Source: Miscanthus floridulus (lineage: Eukaryota; Streptophyta; Magnoliopsida; Poales; Poaceae). From it: a stretch of DNA of 64,000 nucleotides. Each line of letters starts with the position of its first letter. Position 1 is the stretch's first letter. Below, piece after piece: positions 57,171 to 64,000 of this stretch. The notes under the pieces were generated by a model that was given only the letters and a program-made list of their open reading frames with translations, did not search any database and was not told the DNA's origin. Position numbers and translations under genes: made by a program. The DNA lies in NCBI RefSeq assembly GCF_019320115.1, contig NC_089591.1, positions 59,199,702-59,263,701 of the forward strand, given 5' to 3'.

Positions 57171-57548
57171 ATTTATTTGTCGAGTGCAAAAAAAACACTC
57201 GGCAAAATTATTTCTTTGCCGAGTGCTAAAGGAAAACACTCGACAAACTTACTTCTTTATTGAGTGTCACTAACGGACACTCGACAAACTCCTAACGGCA
57301 GGCACACTAACTGATGGATGTCCACGTGGCGGTTTTTTGCTATGTGTCTCTGTTTTGCCGAGTGTTTTTTTTCTAGTTTGCCGAGTGGTCTTTTTCAGCA
57401 CTCGGCAAAGAGTTTGGTATGCCGAGTACCATTATTTTGCTGAGTGTGGTTTCTGCAGCACTCGACAAACAACTTTTTTGCTGAGTGCCCGATGAAATAC
57501 ACTCGGCAAATCTTTTGGCACTCGGCAAATCACCTGTTTCCGATAGTG
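57171..57548 (-). repeat. Outer subterminal repeats and CACTA terminus
   Basis: Dense TTGCCGAGTG/CACTCGGCAAA motifs (at least eight pairs, some mutated to TGTCGAGTG or GCTGAGTG) lead to the element end. On the minus strand it reads CACTATCGGAAACAGGTGAT from 57548, a standard CACTA terminal repeat. The adjacent 3 bp are CTG (57549-57551). Confidence 0.85.
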
Positions 57549-57597
57549 CTGATTGCCATCTATCTAAAGAATTTGTTGTGGTCCAGATTATCTAATA

Positions 57598-57857
57598 CTC
57601 CATCCCAAATTATAAGTTGTTCCAACTTTTTTTAGAGTCAAAGCATCTTAAGTTTAATCAAATTTTATATAACGAAATAATAATAACATTTATGATACTA
57701 AATAAGTATTATTATATATTTTTCATTAATTATATTATCATAGTATACCTATTTGATGTCATAAATCTTTATATTTTTCTCTATAATTTTGGTTAAACTT
57801 TAGTGCTTTTACTCTCCAAGAAAGTTAAAATGACTTATAATTTAGAACGGAAGGGAG
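57598..57857. mobile_element. Stowaway-like MITE
   Basis: 260 bp; left CTCCATCCCAAATTATAAGT and the reverse complement of right ACTTATAATTTAGAACGGAAG plus GGAG match as inverted repeats. TA is immediately left (57596-57597); the nearby right TA is displaced by two bases. AT-rich interior. Confidence 0.75.
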
Positions 57858-58139
57858 TGGTAGTTTCCCAATTTAAAAAGAATTCCTGCCAAGATGACGG
57901 ATCCAGACGTAGGTGCCTCTACATGGGCTTCGGGTAACCAAATATGAACTGGTACCATAGGCACTTTGACGGCAAAAGAGGCGAATAATTTAGGCTTTGT
58001 AATAACAAATCAACTTATGTTCTGGGGCCGAGACTTAGGTTGCTCTTGCCCAATTGAATATAAGAATGTGCACGGACAGACTGTGGAGGCACAAACCAAA
58101 ACCCACGTTCACCACCACAAGAGCACACGCTGCACACGT
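57858..58139. other. Unassigned sequence
   Basis: No gene recognised; the plus-strand ORF at 57966-58391 runs into the tandem repeat and is not supported. Confidence 0.35.
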
Positions 58140-58460
58140 TCACCACCATCTACTCATATTCCATCTTTCTGCCGGCACACGTTCACCACCATCTACTCGT
58201 ATTCCGTTTCACCACCATCTACTCCTATCCATCTTTCTGCCGTTGGACGCAAGTCCAAACCATATCCGTTGCCTTTCCATCTTTCTGCCACCGCCATCTA
58301 CTCCTATCCATTTTTCTGCCGTTGGACACAAGTCCAAACCATCCATTGCCTTTCCATCTTTCTGTCATTGCCTTTCTCCCTTTCCATCTAGTATCTTTCT
58401 GCCGTTGGACGCAAGTCCAAACCATCCGTTGCCTTTCCATCTTTCTGCCGTTTGTTGGGT
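58140..58460. repeat. Imperfect tandem repeat
   Basis: Variants of CCATCTTTCTGCCGTTGGAC, GCAAGTCCAAACCAT and CCGTTGCCTTTCCATCTTTC follow one another at least three times, preceded by repeated TTCACCACCATCTACTC. Unit lengths vary. Confidence 0.7.
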
Positions 58461-59391
58461 CCAGAGAAAACCCAGCCCAGGAATCCAGCAAGTCTGCTTC
58501 TACATCTCGTTGCGAAACGGTCTGTCTACTACCATGGCCGTTCAACACATATATTGGTCGAGCCATTATAGGTGGGAGGACTACACTCAATTCTTATAAG
58601 TCACACTGGCTATGAAGCTGTAAAAAGATCCTTTGAATTGCACCAGGTCTACTGAGTTAGCGGTGTGTACTCTTGCATACCGCCGGCCGAAAATCCAGCC
58701 TTTTTCTTTTGGATCAATGTGGTAATTTATTGACCTTCTAGTCAGGTTGTGGTTTTTTTTTTATCATTGGTAATTATGCTTAATATAGACGTTTCAAATG
58801 GGAACCAAGAGAGGAACTGATGTAGCAAAAGGCTACTTCAGCCATTCCGAAAACGAGGTCATTTTAGTTTTATAAATACGTCAAATTTCTCTAACTTTAA
58901 CCAAAAGTTTATATAAAAATACATTAGCATCTACTATACCAAATAAACACACTATTTGATGTTATAGATGTTGATGTATATTATAATCTATAAATTTAGT
59001 CAAAGCAAAATAAACTTCGCTTGGGAAAACGAACTACATTTCTGAACCGAGGGAGCAAATCGGGATTACTCCGTATTATGAAATGACCGTACCGCTCTCT
59101 TTCTTTTTCGTGCACATCAGCACATGCATGTTGATGTTGCGTGCTGCATCCCATGCTAAGAATTTGAGGAGCAGCACTACTTACTCCCGCACCGTTGAAC
59201 AGATACCGAGAAGGAAGCACACTTCGCTTGGTGCATTTGTTGTTGACAAGTGTCATTGGTCACTGTCAGTCCCTAAAATAGCGGTAACAGAACTAACAGT
59301 TAGATCCAGATTCTAACTGTCTTCCATTATATTATCTAAAAAGAGAGATTCTGGCCGTCACAGCGCTCTCAAGCTGACCACACACCACACC
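58461..59391. other. Upstream region of the YSL exon with a MITE remnant
   Basis: 58850-59054 has the AT-rich body and right end (AACTACATTTCTGAACCGAG and GGAG) of a Stowaway-like MITE with a degraded left end. The sequence TATTATATTATCTAAAAAG-like near 59328 could serve as a TATA region for the gene starting at 59392. Nothing else recognised. Confidence 0.35.
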
Positions 59392-59889
59392 ATGGCTCCA
59401 GCAGGCATCGCCACCGGCAGCGTTTCCGGCGGCTCATCAGCCGTACACGACGACGCCGAGGCCATGGAACTAGGCCACGATAACCTGATCCGTCGTCGCC
59501 ACGCCGGAGCCGGCGCCGCTGGCGGCGAAGCCGACGACAGGATCGGCAGTAGTGCCGCCGCCGCCGCGGTAAGGAGTTGGCCCCGTCGTCGGTGGAGCAG
59601 GCGTTCGCGGACCAGCCCGTGCCGTCGTGGCGAGAGCAGCTGACGGTGCGCGCCTTCGTGGTCGGGGCCCTCCTCTCCGTCGTGTTCAACGTCATCCTCA
59701 TGAAGATCGACCTCACCACGGGCATCAACCCGTCGCTCAACGTCTGCTCCAGCCTCCTCAGCTACTTCCTCCTCCGCACCTGGACCAGGGCCATCGGGTG
59801 CATGGGCTTGCTCAAGCAGCCCTTCACGCGCCAGGAGAACACCATGATCCAGACCTGCGTCGTCTCCGCCTACGGCATCACCTTCACTG
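59392..59889 (+). pseudogene. Yellow-stripe-like (YSL) transporter, exon 1 only, frameshifted
   Basis: YSL proteins of the oligopeptide transporter (OPT) family move metal-nicotianamine or metal-phytosiderophore complexes across membranes. The start ATG at 59392 follows CACACCACACC. The N-terminal 60 residues are hydrophilic. Near 59570 the frame shifts; the second frame reads SSVEQAFADQPVPSWREQLT, a first transmembrane segment (VVGALLSVVFNVILMK), LTTGINPSLNVCSSLL, a second segment and QPFTRQENTMIQTCVVSAYG, all typical of YSL starts. A donor GT at 59890 fits the conserved intron after ITFTG. No further exon is present: a Copia element follows within about 200 bp. Only about 165 of the usual 650-700 residues remain. 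Confidence 0.85.
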
Positions 59890-60068
59890 GTACAATAAAG
59901 CCCAAACCTGCAAAGCCTGCGTTCGCTCGTCAAATTTCATTCCTGAGACAAGATCGGTGAATCACCCGGCTCAAGTTACTTTTTTTTTTTTAACGTTTGG
60001 TCAATTTACGATTTATATTAATCCATAAATACGACTTAAACAATAGTAACAGTACCACTAACCATACT
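59890..60068. other. Remnant of YSL intron 1 and uncertain Copia border
   Basis: Contains a T run (59983-59993). The retroelement edge could lie anywhere from about 59980 to 60069. Confidence 0.4.
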
Positions 60069-60767
60069 GTAACAGCACCATTACTGCAGATAGTATTTAA
60101 TAGTGCAGCAACCAAGTGCGCTAAAAACAATAACAGAATAGCATATGAACAATAGCGCACAGTGGGATTAGATTTATACCCTAGGGTGGGACTGCCGGTA
60201 CCCGCAGACAGTGAGCCACCATCTTCTCCGTCGTTGGTGTTGGTGCGGCCACCAGTCCTCCTCGTGTCCACCATGTTGCAGAGGAGGTCGCGCTGGGAGA
60301 CTCCTGCAGGTGCGGTGTCGGAGCAGTGCACGGGAAGCTCCTGCAGGTGCAGTGTCGGAGCAGTGGCACGGGAAGCTCCTGCAGGTGCGGTGTCGCAGCA
60401 GTAGCACGGGAAGCTCCTGCAGGTGCGGCGTCGGAGCAGTAGAACGAGACTCTCCCGTCAGGAAGCAGAAGCCCCCGAACAGGAAACTGCAGACGGGGCA
60501 GCAATCGCACCGGGAAGCCGCGTCGCGCGCGCGCGGGCGGGCGGCGCGGCTCAGCTCGGCGGCGGCGGCGCGCGCGTGTGGCCTCCCGGTTCTCCCTCTC
60601 AACTTGTCTATGTGAGAGTCCTAAGACTCACTATTTAAGTTGATAACCTTTTTAATGAATTTCCCATATGGTACTAATCACTTTTCCACTTAACAATAAT
60701 TGTGAGCCTTTGAAGTTTATTTGATTAATTAGAATAAATAATGGGCCTGGCCCAAATTAATCTAACA
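60069..60767 (-). repeat. 3' LTR of the Copia element (left edge uncertain)
   Basis: Begins TGTTAGATTAATTTGGG on the minus strand at 60767, directly after the purine tract. The end at GCTGTTACA (60069) is my best guess; the second LTR is not in the window. A TATA-like TATAAATC lies at 60171-60178 on the minus strand. Confidence 0.6.
60301..60450. repeat. Four tandem copies of a 37-38-bp unit in the Copia LTR
   Basis: CTCCTGCAGGTGCGGTGTCG followed by GAGCAGTRGCACGGGAAG, at 60301, 60338, 60376 and 60414, with few differences. Each contains a CTGCAG site. Confidence 0.85.
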
Positions 60768-61319
60768 ATCCCCACCAAACTTCAGAAGTCCACAGTTAAT
60801 GTCTTCAGATCTGAGCTTGTTTGATATACCAGTGTTTCGATGGAGACTGTTAAGTTGAACATCCATCTAGAAAAGGAGTTTACACTCATTTACAACTAAC
60901 CAATGGACTATGCCTTGAATTAACAGTTTTGTGCAAAGTGAGGCTCACTCGATTCCTTTACTGATACTAGGCTGCCTGTAGCATCCCCTCTGGTTGGAGC
61001 ATATAAGTCATACTCCTGGCCTATTCATGAGTATCTAGAGATCACCCAAATCTTATAGATTGCGACTAGCAATCGAACTCACATAGGTGTGTTCCTTTAA
61101 GATGCCATGTAGGCCGACATCTTTGCTTCTCATTAAGCCACTCGGATCACATTGAGGTATTTACCAACCTGCCATACAGATAGGAAGAGAAGTGCATTAC
61201 TCAAGAGATTGACCTTTATTAAAAAGGGTCTCTTCCCTCAGTCTATCCATAGCTTGTTTCACCATCCTAATTTATGGGATCTCCGATCACATAGGACAGG
61301 TTGCCACCACGATAGAACT

Positions 61320-64000
61320 TCATGTGGGTCTCAGTCCCATCTCACTCGATGCACTATCTATCACATTACGTGATAGTCCCTTAGTAAATTGATCTGCCAG
61401 ATTTTTAGACGTATGGACATAGTCCAATGCTATTACTCTAGAGTTTCTCAATTTTCTGACAGATTTTAACCGCCGCTTTACATGCCTAGTGGTCTTCATG
61501 TTGTCCTTTGAACTGTTTATCTTGATAATTACTGTTTGGTTATCACAGTTCATAGAAATTGCGGGCACAGGTTTTTCAACCACCGGCAAATCTATAAGGA
61601 GCTCACGGAGCCATTCAGCCTCAACAGTAGCGGTATCAAGTGCTGCAAGTTCTGCTTCCATTGTTGACCTTGGTAAGATGGTCTGCTTACAAGACTTCCA
61701 GGAAACAGTGCCACCTCCAAGTGTGAATGTATATCCACTTGTGGCTTTTAACTCATCAGCATCAGATATCCAATTTGCATCACAATAGCCCTCGAGTACC
61801 TTCGGGTACCCCGTATAGTGAATGCCAAAGCTCGATGTTCCCTTTAGATAGCGCAATATTCTTTCAAGAGCACATCAGTGATCATCTCCCGGATTTGAAA
61901 CAAACCGGCTTAATTTGCTCACAGCAAATGAGATCTCAGGCCTCGTTGCACTAGCCAAGTACATTAGCGAGCCGATGATTTGGGAGTATCTCAACTGATC
62001 CCTCATTATTCTTCGGTTCTTTCTCAGGATCACGCTTGGATCATAGGGAGTGGACACGGGCTTGCAGTCACTATAACCAAAGCGACTCAGTACCTTTTCC
62101 ACATAGTGAGTTTGTACAAGTGTTACCCCACCATTTTCTTCCCTTAGAAGTTTGATGTTTAGTATCACATCAGCCACTCCCAAGTCCTTCATGTCAAAGC
62201 TCTTTGACAGAAAGTCCTTGACTTCCTCAATCACATTGAGGCTTGTCCCAAAGATTAGTATGTCATCCACATACAAGCACAGGATTACTCCTTCTCCCCC
62301 ACCATAGCGGTAGTACACATATTTGTCGGCTTCATTCGCAACAAAACCAGCAGATGTCATAGTTTTATCAAACTTTTCATGCCATTGCTTAGGTGCTTGT
62401 TTTAGGCCATACAAAGACTTCAATAATTTACACACCTTTTCTTCTTGACCTTCTACTACGAAGCCATCAGGCTGATCCATGTAGATCTCCTCATCTAGCT
62501 CCCCATTTAGGAAAGCCGTCTTAACATCCATCTGATGAACGAAAAGACCATGAGACACAGCCAGGGCAAGCAGTACTCGGATTGTGGTCAATCGGGCCAC
62601 TGGTGAATAAGTATCAAAGAAGTCCTCGCCTTCTTTCTAGGTATAACCCTTAGCCACAAGCCTTGCCTTGTACTTTTCAATCGTACCATCAGGTCTAAGC
62701 TTTTTCTTAAACACCCATTTACATCCTATAGTCTTGCACCCGTAAGGACGATCAACAATCTCCCAAGTTCCATTGGTCATAATTGAATCCATCTCACTTC
62801 GCACTGCTTCCTTCCAGTAGTCAGCGTCGGGAGAGGAAAATGCCTCAGCAATGGTGCTTGGAGTGTCATCCACGAGGTATATAGTGAAATCATCACCAAA
62901 AGACTTTACAGTCCTCTGTCTCTTACTCTTTCGAGTAGCTCCACTATTATCCTCCTCTGGATTCTCAATACATGTTTGTTCAAGATGTTCTATTGGCGCC
63001 ACGGGGGAATCAATAGGTTTTTGACTAGATGTGCTTGGTTCATTTCCTCTCATAGGAAATTTATTCTCAAAGAATGTAGCATCTCTAGACTCAATCACTG
63101 CACCAACACGCATGTCAGGTACTCCAGAGCTTACAACTAGGAATCTATAGCCGACGCTGTGTAAAGCGTAACCGAGGAACACACAATCTATAGTTTTTGG
63201 TCCAAGTTTACGCTTTTTGACGATTGGCACATTCACCTTGGCCAAGCATCCCCAAGTGCGTAGGTATGAGAGAGTCAACATTTTCTTTTTCCATTCCTCG
63301 AATGGTGTTACTTCTTTATTCTTTGTAGGAACTCTATTCAGGACATGACATGCCGTCAATATAGCCTCACCCCACCATTCGTTGGAAAGTCCCGCAGTGT
63401 CTAACATGGCGTTAACCAAATCAGTTAGAGTGCGATTCTTTCGTTCAGCAATCCCATTGGATTGGGGGGAGTATGGAGGCGTCCTCTCATGAATAATTCC
63501 ATGTTCCTCGCAGAATGAATCAAACTCATGTGAAAAGTATTCTCCCCCACGGTCAGACCTCAACCGTTTGATTTTTCTTTCCAATTGGTTCTCTACTTCG
63601 GCTTTATAGATTTTAAAATAATGCATTGCTTCATCCTTTGTTTTTAGCAAGTACACATAGCAAAATCTAGTGCTATCATCAATAAGAGTCATGAAATATT
63701 TCTTTCCTCCTTTGGTTAATACACCATTCATCTCGCACAGATCAGAATGAATGAGATCTAGCGGTGCCAAATTTCTCGCCTCTTTCACAGCCTTGTGAGG
63801 CTTGCGAGGTTGCTTCGCTTGAACACAAGCATGGCACTTAGACCCTTTGACCAGATCGATTTTAGGGATTAATTTTAAACTAGCTAAGCGCGTCATACAA
63901 CCAACATTGATGTGACAGAGTCGAGAATGCCAAACATTAGACTCATTATCATTTCTCACATGGTTCACAATTTTATCACAAGAATCCATCAAAGAGAAGC
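61320..64000 (-). pseudogene. Copia Pol: integrase, reverse transcriptase, RNase H (two nonsense codons)
   Basis: One uninterrupted frame from the window edge to TGA at 61320-61322, apart from two stops. Order: pre-integrase zinc region (WHSRLCHINVG, CHACVQAK); integrase core with DLIHSDLC, RSDRGGEY and QSNGIAERKNRT; reverse transcriptase with CKWVFKKKLRPDG, VHQMDVKTAFLNGEL and catalytic LCLYVDDILIFG (about 62270); RNase H with GYCDANW and [13 protein letters not shown] at 62637-62639 replaces a glutamine codon in KGYTQ, and TGA at 61875-61877 replaces the tryptophan usual after GDDH. Pol would copy the element RNA and integrate the cDNA; as read, it is truncated. Confidence 0.9.

Larger units (their letters stand above)
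35284..57548 (-). mobile_element. CACTA (En/Spm) transposon, 3'-truncated, interrupted by an LTR element
   Basis: Read on the minus strand, the element starts at 57548 with CACTATCGGAAACAGG and has TTGCCGAGTG-type subterminal repeats. It then has three long tandem repeats, a tnp2 transposase gene (53.4-51.6 and 37.5-35.8 kb), and the start of a second ORF (35642 down). Bases 37506-51627 are a later LTR retrotransposon; without it about 8.1 kb remain. The 3' terminus with matching CACTA and subterminal repeats is absent: sequence runs straight into the TBL pseudogene at 35283. The left boundary is therefore a truncation or an unrecognised internal part. Confidence 0.8.
60069..64000 (-). mobile_element. 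Copia LTR retrotransposon (3' part, runs off the window)
   Basis: Minus-strand element: pol at 61320-64000, a non-coding 3' region, a purine tract (AAGTTTGGTGGGGAT, reverse of 60768-60782) and a 3' LTR. Gag and 5' LTR are beyond base 64000. Pol order (integrase before reverse transcriptase) shows Copia type. Confidence 0.9.

Noticed and set aside
59358..59933. Minus-strand ORF of 191 codons over the YSL exon
   Set aside because: Antisense shadow of a GC-rich exon; the plus strand has the conserved YSL motifs and a splice donor.
1..64000. CRISPR array, bacterial operon or organellar insert
   Set aside because: No regularly spaced identical repeats with unique spacers, no operon-like gene packing, and no plastid or mitochondrial genes. 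The regular arrays seen are LTR or CACTA tandem repeats.

Overview
The window is repeat-rich nuclear DNA from a grass. The evidence is the stack of nested LTR retrotransposons of typical grass families, Tourist-like and Stowaway-like MITEs, plant L1-type LINEs, a large CACTA transposon with a tnp2 transposase, and two broken plant genes: a trichome-birefringence-like (TBL) gene and a yellow-stripe-like (YSL) metal-chelate transporter exon. The families suggest a panicoid grass of the sugarcane/sorghum/maize group; that is inference. No intact host gene, tRNA, rRNA or CRISPR array was found.

Left third (1-22 kb). Bases 1-3005 are the 3' part of a large, nearly gene-less LTR-like unit. A second, diverged copy lies in reverse at 15138-19803 with a near-perfect 5-bp target duplication. 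Between them are a CACTA ORF1 fragment (about 3.0-3.4 kb), a set of blocks rich in TATCGGC/GCCGATA, a degraded L1-type LINE (8517-12293), a second copy of its 3' end (3877-4632), and a duplicated 3' flank (4633-5640 and 12718-13722). The second flank copy carries a 410-bp insertion with a 6-bp target duplication. Stowaway-like, Tourist-like and other MITEs follow at 14.6, 21.0 and 21.6 kb, and a LINE tail at 20.2 kb.

Middle (22-33.2 kb). A gag-only Copia-type element of SIRE-like appearance (22007-33168) is split by a minus-strand Ty3/gypsy element (25292-30278). The gypsy element has 838-bp LTRs, a perfect GAAGG target duplication, and only gag and protease. The insertion falls inside a zinc knuckle of the Copia gag.

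33.9-57.5 kb. A TBL pseudogene (33.9-35.3 kb, four exons visible) directly abuts a minus-strand CACTA transposon. The CACTA tnp2 transposase gene is itself split by a 14.1-kb Tat-type Ty3/gypsy element (37506-51627; two 1487-bp LTRs; perfect CTAAG target duplication). That element has gag-pol with an extra archaeal-type RNase H, seven in-frame stop codons in pol, and a separate antisense ORF with its own TATA-like box. The CACTA 5' terminal region (54.8-57.5 kb) has TTGCCGAGTG-type subterminal repeats, three tandem 675-bp repeats and a CACTATCGG terminus at 57548.

Right end (57.6-64 kb). A Stowaway-like MITE and a short tandem repeat precede exon 1 of a YSL gene (59392-59889, frameshifted). 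A minus-strand Copia element follows and runs off the window. Its pol is one reading frame broken by two nonsense codons.

The genes do not form a pathway. The window is best read as layers of insertion: host gene remnants, then DNA transposons and older retroelements, then younger LTR elements nested in them.
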